Positions 26,372 to 35,253 of a DNA stretch of 64,000 bases are shown piece by piece (positions within the stretch are counted from its first letter, which is position 1; every line of letters begins with the position of its first letter). The DNA lies in contig JAEERM010000002.1 in the NCBI GenBank assembly GCA_016285835.1, forward strand, positions 17,089 to 81,088, read 5' to 3'. The notes under the pieces were generated by a model. It had not been told where the DNA came from. It made no database searches and was given only the letters and a program-made list of their open reading frames with translations. A program made the translations under genes and the position numbers. The stretch comes from Fibrobacter sp. GTDB lineage: Bacteria; Fibrobacterota; Fibrobacteria; Fibrobacterales; Fibrobacteraceae.

Positions 26372-26397
26372 ACGGCTCCCGACGGGGAGCCGTTTTT
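26372..26397 (+). terminator. Intrinsic terminator of plus-strand Rpn cluster
   Basis: The hairpin ACGGCTCCC-GACG-GGGAGCCGT is followed by TTTTT. It converges with the minus-strand terminator at 26404-26433. Confidence 0.85.
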
Positions 26398-26403
26398 GTT
26401 TAT

Positions 26404-26433
26404 ACAAAAAGGCCCGCGGCTAGCGCGAAACCT
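26404..26433 (-). terminator. Terminator of PD-(D/E)XK gene, copy of operon III terminator
   Basis: On the minus strand a CGCGCTAGCCGCGGGCC hairpin region is followed by TTTTTGT. The first 24 bases on the plus strand (ACAAAAAGGCCCGCGGCTAG and on) are identical to 27542-27565, which terminates giant-pilin operon III. Confidence 0.75.
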
Positions 26434-26462
26434 AGAGTCAATAACATTACTTTTGTAGACAC

Positions 26463-27431
26463 TTATTCGATAGCCGCCGCCCCGGCAATGATCTCTTCGG
26501 AAACGCCCATAGAACGGAGGTAATCTATCCGTTTAGCTGTGCGGTCGGAGGCCTTCTTCTCAGCCTCCGCTTTGCCACGGGATTCGCCAACAATCTCGCC
26601 TTCGGCTCTTGCCTTGATTACTTTCCCGGCCATCCAGCTCTCATAATCTTCCTTCGTTGTCATGTTCAGCTCCTGTGCCTGTAAAAGTTCATCATCGGCG
26701 TTCTCCACACGGATGCGTTCCAACGCATCCTCGACAATCCCGCTGCCGAAATCGGGAAGTTCGCCGCCATCCCTCGCGTGATTCAGCAGATAGAGCCACA
26801 CATCAGCGGCACAATCCACCTCGTCGGCGGACTTGGTGAAGTTGGGGACGCTCAAGAAAATATACCTATTTTTTCCCGAAAGAGGTACAGTCTTGCCCTC
26901 CCTAACGGCATGCCTGCTGTAGAGCGCCCATTCGTCGCGGTACTCGCCCTTGGCGTCGGGCAGGTCAAAATCGCAGATCCAGATGGAAATTGTTTCCGGT
27001 AGCAAGTAGCGACGATACCTCTGTTGCTCCGGAGTCAGTGCCTTGAACTCTGGCGAGATTTCCATCTCCTTGCGACCCTTGATAACGAGGAACGCCTTGT
27101 AAAGTATGGTGCGGTCTACGAAGAAGTCGTTTTCCAATCGCTGCATCTCTACATTGAGAAAACGCCCACTACCCGTGGTCGCAAAGATATCGAAGACGAC
27201 CTTCGACCGCTGCGGGACACGGAAAAGAACGGCCTTATCGAAACTGAACCGTAGCGTCTTGATTTTGTCGTCTCCCTCAAGGTCAAGCACACCATCGAGA
27301 AAATCCCTCAACGCATCCTCGCTGTCGAAAAGTTCTTTGAATGCCGGGTCGTATGTCGGATCTAGATAAACCTTCCCCCTAAACGCCTCGGGAATAGGTC
27401 TGTTGCGAGAAACCTTGCGAGTCTTATTCAT
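26463..27431 (-). CDS. PD-(D/E)XK nuclease-family transposase (Rpn-related)
   Basis: The protein is 322 residues from the ATG at 27431, preceded by AGAGG; the track ORF runs 38 codons further without support. The fold belongs to the PD-(D/E)XK nuclease-family transposases related to Rpn. DPTYDPAFKELF is the N-terminal hallmark. VVFDIFATTG followed by FLNVEMQRLEN gives the Asp and the Glu-X-Gln variant of the catalytic core. FFVDRTILYKA is also typical. The helical C-terminus ends YLRSMGVSEEIIAGAAAIE, the same end as the remnant at 4557-4871. The gene is bracketed by direct copies of one hairpin (26404 and 27542). It appears intact. Confidence 0.85.
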   Translation of the reverse strand: MNKTRKVSRNRPIPEAFRGKVYLDPTYDPAFKELFDSEDALRDFLDGVLDLEGDDKIKTLRFSFDKAVLFRVPQRSKVVFDIFATTGSGRFLNVEMQRLENDFFVDRTILYKAFLVIKGRKEMEISPEFKALTPEQQRYRRYLLPETISIWICDFDLPDAKGEYRDEWALYSRHAVREGKTVPLSGKNRYIFLSVPNFTKSADEVDCAADVWLYLLNHARDGGELPDFGSGIVEDALERIRVENADDELLQAQELNMTTKEDYESWMAGKVIKARAEGEIVGESRGKAEAEKKASDRTAKRIDYLRSMGVSEEIIAGAAAIE

Positions 27432-27541
27432 TTTCTGACCTCTTTCGCGGGGACGCGCCCGCTGCGCAGGCAGGACTTGTTCCCGCCTGTACCTATAGAC
27501 ATATTTGCCGACTCTTTTTTCCAGAAAAAGATGTTTACAAG

Positions 27542-27571
27542 ACAAAAAGGCCCGCGGCTAGCGCGGGACCT
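27542..27571 (-). terminator. Terminator of giant-pilin operon III
   Basis: GGTCCCGCG-N-CGCGGGCC followed by TTTTTGTC on the minus strand lies 30 bases after the stop codon of giant pilin III. Twenty-four bases are repeated exactly at 26404-26427 on the far side of the PD-(D/E)XK gene. Confidence 0.8.
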
Positions 27572-27601
27572 TCGGGAAATTTTTTAGTGCTTATGGGAAA
27601 A

Positions 27602-30600
27602 TTAGTAGTCGTTCGGGCAGGGGTACGTTTTACTTGGATTATCATCAAAATAGACTCTCCATGTAGATTCTCCACTAACATTTTCTTTTGTAAAGGTATT
27701 CGTTATATAATTACCACTATATTTATTTTGTCCATGATATGTGAAATAACAACCTTGTTTACAGCCGGTAGCTTGAACAACGAGAGAATACGATGTATAC
27801 ATTTTACATTTACCATACCAATCTTTATCACATGTCCTCTTGCAAGTTAAAGATTTCGGCATTTGACCACTAACACAATTAACAGCAGTACTTACATCAT
27901 TTTCCGCAAAATAAACTTTATAGCCAGAAGAACTATGAACACTTTGTACATCCGCTATTGTTATATCATAAGGGCCATGAGAAGAGCTTCCTTGATACTT
28001 ATATGTACAGCCACTTTCACACCCTACAGCTTGAACATAAATTTGTTTTCCATCCTGAATGCAAGACAATGATTTTTTCTTTACATTGAGATCCGCAGAA
28101 CAAGTCTTTCCACTGCCATTCAGCGTAAACACATACGTTCCCGCCGTTGCAGAAGTCGCCTTGAAATTGTTACTGCCATACGTAGAGAATTCTTCGTCAA
28201 GCTTGTTCAAGCCAGAGCCACTTGCAAAAACGGTATTTCCCTTCTTAATCGTCCAGGATTCATTCATTGCAGAGACCCCTGTAGCAATAAACTTGACATA
28301 GCCTTCATTATTGCTATACTCATCCTTTTCGAAACGACAGCTGCCTATACCGCTGGGAGTCATTCCTTCGTCTGTTATTTCAATCGTACAAGCAGCGGCA
28401 TCGCTACCGTTGAGGTACAGAGCATACGTACCGCCACCGGTAATTTCCTTCTCTATTGTTCCATTGGACTGGACTTCTCCAGAGTAGATTTCACCATTAT
28501 TTTTCTTGAGAACCCAAGGCCACTTGCAACTACCATCGGAGCAAGTACCGAAGGTCGCCGTGAACATTGCCTTTTGGTCTGAATAAAGTTTAGTCACATT
28601 GTTCCCGATATCGCAAGATGCCGGAATAGTTCCCATGACTGGGATTTTATCGGAGCATTCATCGATCTTCTTGCCATTGACCGTCAAGTCAAATGTTTCA
28701 ACCTTGGACACTGTAAATTCAACGTCCGTTGCACCATTTTCCAAGAGGTTCGTCACGCCAGAATATCCAACACCTGTCGGAGATCTTAATTCATAGCTAC
28801 AACCAGCACAATTTGTCGTGAACGTGTATTTAGCGAGTCCACCCCATTCGGTATTACCCGTAAATCCACAGTTCCCTACACTCAAAGCAGCGTTCGTATA
28901 TGTCACATTAAAGTCGCAATTAAACAAGCCTTGAGAGAACTCATCATCTGCCGAGACTGTGAAGGTGTAGGTTTTCGTTCCCACGGATCCCGGATCCGAG
29001 AATGTCAAGAGAGTATTGCCATCGTAGCCAGAGCCCTCGGCAAGGGTATTCCCGTTCCTCGTCACAGACCACTTACAAGAATTATCTTCGCAGCCGCCAA
29101 TCGCAGGCTGGAAACTGACCAACGCAGAAGCATCCTGGTTCTGGATGGACGGGCAACTGGAATTGAGGTTATTCATTGCTCGAACTTTCCATTCCTTAGT
29201 GCAGTAATTACCACCATACAGCAGCAACGAAACAAGGTAGTTGCATACACCCATGTTGCATTGGAACATTTCATGAGGAAGCGCGTACTTAAATTCGGCC
29301 ACAGATTGCTTAACACCCTCATTGAAGAAGACAGAGTCCGCCGTCGCAATCCTTTGGTTTTCCACTTCCAAAACATGGCCAAGATAGTCGGTATAGACAA
29401 TCCTTGCGGAGCCGGCAATGCTACCCTTCCAATAGCCTCCATCATCAAAAGCGATAGATGCAGCAAAGAATTCATTGCCATTTTCATCGATTTCAATTCT
29501 GGGATCGTTACAAACGCCCTTTTCTGGTTCTGGAGCTACGTAGAACTTATTGCTATCGATCGGGCAGCTATGTCCCATTACATCGAGCTGATATTCATAA
29601 GTACCCTTATTCAACTTATTGTGTTCGGTATTAATCGCTGTACAGCTTCCACCCGGACAGTTCTGGAATTGGTCACCTGCAACGAGGCTACCTTCCTCCG
29701 GCTCCAGCCCAAATTCGGCAGGATACGTAACCGTGTACGGGCACCCTCCCGAAGGACAGTTCTCAATACTGAATTTAAACAGAGGTATACCAAAGCCCTG
29801 TTCCACAGTATCAGCCGAAAGCGAACAATGCACTTTGAAGGGCTCATATGTTTTTGTGGGAGTTTCACATTCATCCAAAACTTGTCCATGAATATCCCTT
29901 GCTACAACCTTGAACGCGTAATTACGCTGAACAAACTGGCCATAAACGTTGTCTTGATCATAGAACTGGACAAAATCTTCGCCACAGGCCTGCGGTTCGG
30001 GAACATCTCCACTGTGGACTTCGAAACCATCTTCCAACGGAATAATTTCACAAGTTTCCGCACGTTCAGGATGAACAACGCTGGCGGACACAGTCCATTT
30101 TTTCGTCAGGAAGTCATACGTGCCATCCTTACAAGTAACGCTAAATGCATAACGGCACTTGCTTTGCACGTGATTCACCCGGAACACCTGCGAAACATTC
30201 TTGAAAAGGATTCCGCGTAGATTCTGGGGATTGAATCCTGCTGCATCCGATACAGATGCAACATCAATGGAATATTCCTTTTCACCAACCTTTTCCACAT
30301 TCAAATCGCTAATGTTGCTATCAACATCTACTAAATACGCATAAATTGTAGACGTTATGGCATCCTCTAGCGTAAACGAAAGCGAGGCATCGCGCACATT
30401 ATAGATGGTATCTAGTTCAATAAAGCAGCTACCATCCGTGGCATAACAATTTTCTGGGTATGAAAGCATTTCGGAGAAAGATTCATCGCACTGTTTGTAC
30501 TCACCCACAATAAAGTCGCCGCAACTAGCATCATACATGTGCGTATTGTTATTATTGGCATCTGCCGCACAAGTTACAATGACAGAAGCTTCATTGACTC

Positions 30601-33600
30601 GGCCTTTACCCCTAGAAGTCTGTATCGGGTAACCATGGTAACCTTCATCCTCGAACCAATATTTATCCGATTTGAGGCGGCCCTTCTTATATTTTTCCAA
30701 TTTCCTTGCAGAATATGTATACAGGCCCTTTCCACGCGGACGGACATAACTACAAACCAAATCATTCGTATTGTTCGCAATACCGTATTGTTTCAATATT
30801 CTGTATTCTTCCTGGAAATGACTATCATCTAAATCACAACCATTGTAGTAATACGTCACTTTACAATTCTTGCCTTCAAACCACGATGACATACCCACCC
30901 AAGGAGTGACATCTGCACTATCAGGAACCATTCCTCCAATATAGTTCGCCTTGAAGGAGCAATTCACCTTCGGAGTATCCCAGCAGTTCGCATCATAGTC
31001 ATAGCTTCGCCAGCCAATATCACGGAACTTATATTCCAGCGTGCCAAGAAGCCCAGTATACGGATGGCCCAAATTTATACCGACATACTGATGCGCATCA
31101 TCAAGAAGCGTCGTGCCGAATTTATTTTTCAGGTTAAAGGTCGCCTTCGCAGCACCCCATTCCCTGCCACCAAAATTTTTACTCAGGACGATTTCTACTT
31201 CTTCTCCATCCACATCAATATTGAATGTTAACGGAACATCACCAATATCAAGTTCTATTGATTCCGAACCAGCCGAGAACGGGACCTCGACACATTTTGA
31301 TTGATTATAATCCTGATTCTTAACATAGCAAAGGCGCGCAATCAATTTAATATTGTTTATCACATTCAACATGAAATATTCAGATCCATTTTCATTGGAA
31401 CGAATAATGAAACCATAGTCCTGCATTAAGGGCTTATTCATAATTTCGCTTATGATTTGCCCACCAAATGTCATTATATTGGTATAAAGATCCGGAATCG
31501 AGAACATTACCGTCATCAATCCATTAGACCCAGCCTTGACATTACTCAACAAGACCGATGCACTTCCCCTAGAATCAATGTCCAAATAGGGAATAATGAA
31601 AGCCCACTTCAAAGCTAACTGGTCCCTAATATAGTTCTTTGGAGTCAGCATACTGTTATCCGTAAAATCAGGGAATCTAAAGTTGCTTCCATCATTTGAA
31701 CGGACCATTAACCAATTAGAATTACTATAGCGGCCACCATAATTATCCGGATTAACAGAGCACACAGTACCCGTTTTACACTTGTCTATACACTGATCGT
31801 CTTCTTCATTACTCGTACACCAATCGGATTTTTTAAATTCCTCAAAGTTTGTATAGAAGCAGTGAGCATCCTTCTGACCAAACCAAGCCGTTACGGAGTC
31901 ACGCCCCCCCTGTAATGTCATCATCGTCGGCATGTCATTATTTTGCACATTTGGACCGTAAGGACAAGATTTTCCATTACAAGTCCAATACGAGAACCGT
32001 CCCGATCCGCCATCCTTTCCTAAATACACCGTATCACCGGCAAACAAAGCAAATTTGCAAATACCTTCCGAACAGGTCATATCTTCGCTATGAACATAGT
32101 CACTCATCAAGCGCTGATAATTGACGGTAACATTTGTCCCCTTGTTGGGCCCTTCAATCTTCACAACGAGAGTATCGCGCTTACGCTTAAGAGATGCGGG
32201 CAACCTGTATTCGCCCTTATGTGATTCCAATTTTTTATTGATTGACGGAACGTAAGCCTCGCACAACTGATCTGCAGAAAGGGTAGCTTCCAAAGAAACC
32301 CGAGATCCACCTGTATAACAGTTCCACTTATTGTTCCTCTCCAGAGGGAAGCAACCCGAACCACGTGCAGTCACCCATGTTTCTTTTTCATCATCCAGTA
32401 ATGTTCCACAAGGAGGCATCGCATACAGTTCGTTACACTCCATCCCGTATGCCTGTATAAAATCACCCAGTTCGCCCTCACTGAGCTGGCTACAATTCAC
32501 TTCTTCGCGAGAAACTCGCACTCGGTTTCCAATAAACACAACCGCTTCCGTGGGAGAGCGGATAATACAATTGTCGCAAACCTTGAGGTGCAGGTCTACG
32601 TCTCCGAGTTCCGCGTCCTCAGTGGTGCTCACGCGGAATACAGGAATATCATTCCCAGAAGGAATTGTATGCAGCGTATATATCTTCCAGCCATTTTCGA
32701 CCTCTTTCAAATTCAAATTTGCGTGAATGGGTTCCACAGACCAGCCATTCAACAAATGATTGGGCACCATGATGTCCAAATCCATTGCCGTTGCGCTCTG
32801 AGTTGTAGCCAAGCGTATATCGACACTGCTACCGGCATCAATTTCCCTGTTTTGATCGTCAGGATGGAATCTCACTTCGGCATTTTCGCCAAGAGTTCCT
32901 TCCACGACAACATAGACCGGGACATAGCCTGCAACATCATCACCATAACTACACAAATACTTCCCTTCCTGCAAGCTAGACAGTTTTGATTCCCCCGTGG
33001 GAATTTCATTGGGGCACTGCATCTTAGAGGCAACTTTCTTTGCCTTAGAACCATTCAAGCCAATAACATTGTAATAATCAGAAAGGCGGCCAAAAGCATC
33101 ACGAGGCAAGTAGATTACACGCGGCAAAACAATCTCCGACGGAACGACAGTCCCATACGATAGAGCCCCCTGCGGCAAAGGTTCTGTGTTCCTATACTGC
33201 GATTCCACATCGACAATCAACTGCGGAGATGTAGAAATATGGTAGGGATCGACCGTCTGGTACTGATTGATTCCAGCAAATCCAACCGCACCCGAGAAAT
33301 CCGAACACATATTGGTTCCATCATATTCGCAGAGCACCGAAGATTTAACAAGAGCTTTAAACAAAGTCGGATTAAAGGTTACTGACAACGTATTGTTACC
33401 CGTAAGCGTATTCAACTGCGAACAGCCCTGCATATACACAGAACCTAGAATCGGTGTTCCCGCTCTAGTATCAAAGCGGCCGATGTTGTCAACACTATAA
33501 ATAAAATAATTATATACGGCGTTAGCTTTATTTTGATTTGTTTTTAAGGCCTTCTCGGAAGACGTATTTTTCCATCCATCCGGCAAATAAATCATCACGT

Positions 33601-35242
33601 TGGCACTATAGTCCGTTTCGGGCAGTTCCAGCTCTGCCTGCGGGGCAGAAGAAGAATTAATGATGAAAATGAAATTACCAGACAATTTATCTTCCGTGGC
33701 ACGCCATTTAGGAGCATTGTCCCATTTTACGACAAGCCAAGTCTTATCCAAGAGTTGATTATCATTGTTCGCCGTATTGAAGCAAGTGTTCAGAGCTTGC
33801 ACAGGGAATTCGATATCGTTCTTCCAGATATCTTCATTACAACCGAACCTTGCATTTGCAGAATGAACAAAATCGGAATTCAATATACCCGTATTGAACT
33901 GTATCCGGTCCTTAGAGACCCCACACTCATCATACTTCTCGGACGAAATCATGTCGCGGTAAGCGGTCATTTCATTGGCATTCCAATCCCTATATTCTTC
34001 CTCCAACGGCATAGAAATCAAACTGCCTTTGTAAGCAACATAAATATTGCCGTTTGTAGACTTAGCACACTTGAACATGGCGCCACCACACACATTGCCG
34101 TCACTAATATTCTGGAAAGCGGACAAATAAAGTTTATCATCGGAACTAGAGCCGAATCGAGTCTTACTCACATAGTTGGCATTAATATTACCCGAAGAAG
34201 TCGAGTTATCACGGATGAATGCATTATGCAAGATTTCAATGGAATCCGTTCTCGCAGCAACAGCCGACGGGAAATTAATTCTACCATTCAAGACAAGGTT
34301 TTCACGCATCTTGATGTAACTGACACCCGTGTTCCCCGTAAAATGGTCAATATTGCCATTTGAGGTCACGTTACCATAAAAATCAAACTTGCCCCCCACA
34401 ACAGCGGGCGCCCCTCCAGGGAGACTCTGCGCATAACTAGAAAGGTTATTGATCCTAATTCCCCCATTTAAGTAGGAGGTCCCAGATACAGACAGCTTGT
34501 TACCAGACGCCGTTCCATATACCGTACCGCCAACATAAAGGTTTCCACTCACATTGAGGTTGTTCCCGAAAGACAAATCACCTGTAACATACAGGTCCTT
34601 CACATCGCCATTATTATTTACATAGAAATTTCCATCTAAAACAAGATAATCCGAAACGTTAATTTTGTTCAGAGCCTGTCCACCCGCTCCTGCAACCGCC
34701 GGAGTCTGTTTAATAAAGGCCGAAGACACTTCAATAACGTCAGCAGTTGCAAGCCCCCCGTAGAAGGCTTCCTTATAATCGACCTTGTGTTCTTCTGTGG
34801 GAATCTCGACTTGGTATAATCCGTTTACATTGAAGATAGCGACTTCGCTATACTTCACATTTTCCCTGGTAGTCCCCAACGAGACTATCTTGATCTTGTA
34901 CCTTGACGATTTTTCAACGTTCACGCCCATGAGCCAAACACTGTCCCTCATCTTGGCAGAGCCCATCCTCGGCAGCACAGAATTCAGCAAAATCGGTTTC
35001 TTCCCGTTTTCAAAGTATTGCTTGATAACGGCACCCAAATCATTACCGTTAAAGGTCATCCACGAACGGGCGGCTTCAATACCGGACAGGGCAGCTTGAC
35101 GAGCCTCGCTCACCTGCAGGCGAGCAGCCGACGAAGAGCCAATCGAGCTAACCCACTTGTATGTAGCAGTCGCAGCAATCGTAGCCACCATCATGAACAG
35201 CAGCACGGTTACAAGAGATACACCTTTTTTCATCTTTCTCAT
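27602..35242 (-). CDS. Giant PilX/GspK-like minor pilin, putative tip adhesin III
   Basis: The largest of the three giants has 2546 residues. The prepilin leader MRKMKKG|VSLVTVLLFMMVATIAATATYKW lacks Glu5 (Thr). The pilin-like part (1-150) and a GN/GD solenoid-like region (about 190-330) are followed by the shared LPRVIYLPRDAFGRLSDY segment. Next comes the Cys-rich module from HCFYTNF (about 1126) to CSFKANYIGG (about 1426). The C-terminal third is an array of small domains, each with a Cys pair such as CPSGGC, CEDNSC, CAGC, CSDGSC, CESGC and CKQGC. The last two form an obvious tandem (VQAVGCESGC and VQATGCKQGC). It ends operon III behind FimT, PilV and PilW. It is probably a pilus-tip adhesin; ligand unknown. 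Confidence 0.82.
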   Translation of the reverse strand: MRKMKKGVSLVTVLLFMMVATIAATATYKWVSSIGSSSAARLQVSEARQAALSGIEAARSWMTFNGNDLGAVIKQYFENGKKPILLNSVLPRMGSAKMRDSVWLMGVNVEKSSRYKIKIVSLGTTRENVKYSEVAIFNVNGLYQVEIPTEEHKVDYKEAFYGGLATADVIEVSSAFIKQTPAVAGAGGQALNKINVSDYLVLDGNFYVNNNGDVKDLYVTGDLSFGNNLNVSGNLYVGGTVYGTASGNKLSVSGTSYLNGGIRINNLSSYAQSLPGGAPAVVGGKFDFYGNVTSNGNIDHFTGNTGVSYIKMRENLVLNGRINFPSAVAARTDSIEILHNAFIRDNSTSSGNINANYVSKTRFGSSSDDKLYLSAFQNISDGNVCGGAMFKCAKSTNGNIYVAYKGSLISMPLEEEYRDWNANEMTAYRDMISSEKYDECGVSKDRIQFNTGILNSDFVHSANARFGCNEDIWKNDIEFPVQALNTCFNTANNDNQLLDKTWLVVKWDNAPKWRATEDKLSGNFIFIINSSSAPQAELELPETDYSANVMIYLPDGWKNTSSEKALKTNQNKANAVYNYFIYSVDNIGRFDTRAGTPILGSVYMQGCSQLNTLTGNNTLSVTFNPTLFKALVKSSVLCEYDGTNMCSDFSGAVGFAGINQYQTVDPYHISTSPQLIVDVESQYRNTEPLPQGALSYGTVVPSEIVLPRVIYLPRDAFGRLSDYYNVIGLNGSKAKKVASKMQCPNEIPTGESKLSSLQEGKYLCSYGDDVAGYVPVYVVVEGTLGENAEVRFHPDDQNREIDAGSSVDIRLATTQSATAMDLDIMVPNHLLNGWSVEPIHANLNLKEVENGWKIYTLHTIPSGNDIPVFRVSTTEDAELGDVDLHLKVCDNCIIRSPTEAVVFIGNRVRVSREEVNCSQLSEGELGDFIQAYGMECNELYAMPPCGTLLDDEKETWVTARGSGCFPLERNNKWNCYTGGSRVSLEATLSADQLCEAYVPSINKKLESHKGEYRLPASLKRKRDTLVVKIEGPNKGTNVTVNYQRLMSDYVHSEDMTCSEGICKFALFAGDTVYLGKDGGSGRFSYWTCNGKSCPYGPNVQNNDMPTMMTLQGGRDSVTAWFGQKDAHCFYTNFEEFKKSDWCTSNEEDDQCIDKCKTGTVCSVNPDNYGGRYSNSNWLMVRSNDGSNFRFPDFTDNSMLTPKNYIRDQLALKWAFIIPYLDIDSRGSASVLLSNVKAGSNGLMTVMFSIPDLYTNIMTFGGQIISEIMNKPLMQDYGFIIRSNENGSEYFMLNVINNIKLIARLCYVKNQDYNQSKCVEVPFSAGSESIELDIGDVPLTFNIDVDGEEVEIVLSKNFGGREWGAAKATFNLKNKFGTTLLDDAHQYVGINLGHPYTGLLGTLEYKFRDIGWRSYDYDANCWDTPKVNCSFKANYIGGMVPDSADVTPWVGMSSWFEGKNCKVTYYYNGCDLDDSHFQEEYRILKQYGIANNTNDLVCSYVRPRGKGLYTYSARKLEKYKKGRLKSDKYWFEDEGYHGYPIQTSRGKGRVNEASVIVTCAADANNNNTHMYDASCGDFIVGEYKQCDESFSEMLSYPENCYATDGSCFIELDTIYNVRDASLSFTLEDAITSTIYAYLVDVDSNISDLNVEKVGEKEYSIDVASVSDAAGFNPQNLRGILFKNVSQVFRVNHVQSKCRYAFSVTCKDGTYDFLTKKWTVSASVVHPERAETCEIIPLEDGFEVHSGDVPEPQACGEDFVQFYDQDNVYGQFVQRNYAFKVVARDIHGQVLDECETPTKTYEPFKVHCSLSADTVEQGFGIPLFKFSIENCPSGGCPYTVTYPAEFGLEPEEGSLVAGDQFQNCPGGSCTAINTEHNKLNKGTYEYQLDVMGHSCPIDSNKFYVAPEPEKGVCNDPRIEIDENGNEFFAASIAFDDGGYWKGSIAGSARIVYTDYLGHVLEVENQRIATADSVFFNEGVKQSVAEFKYALPHEMFQCNMGVCNYLVSLLLYGGNYCTKEWKVRAMNNLNSSCPSIQNQDASALVSFQPAIGGCEDNSCKWSVTRNGNTLAEGSGYDGNTLLTFSDPGSVGTKTYTFTVSADDEFSQGLFNCDFNVTYTNAALSVGNCGFTGNTEWGGLAKYTFTTNCAGCSYELRSPTGVGYSGVTNLLENGATDVEFTVSKVETFDLTVNGKKIDECSDKIPVMGTIPASCDIGNNVTKLYSDQKAMFTATFGTCSDGSCKWPWVLKKNNGEIYSGEVQSNGTIEKEITGGGTYALYLNGSDAAACTIEITDEGMTPSGIGSCRFEKDEYSNNEGYVKFIATGVSAMNESWTIKKGNTVFASGSGLNKLDEEFSTYGSNNFKATSATAGTYVFTLNGSGKTCSADLNVKKKSLSCIQDGKQIYVQAVGCESGCTYKYQGSSSHGPYDITIADVQSVHSSSGYKVYFAENDVSTAVNCVSGQMPKSLTCKRTCDKDWYGKCKMYTSYSLVVQATGCKQGCYFTYHGQNKYSGNYITNTFTKENVSGESTWRVYFDDNPSKTYPCPNDY

Positions 35243-35253
35243 ACTTTCTCACT

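Noticed and set aside
28931-30220. 429-codon plus-strand ORF
   Set aside because: It is antisense to the giant pilin III coding region and shows no motif or ribosome site.
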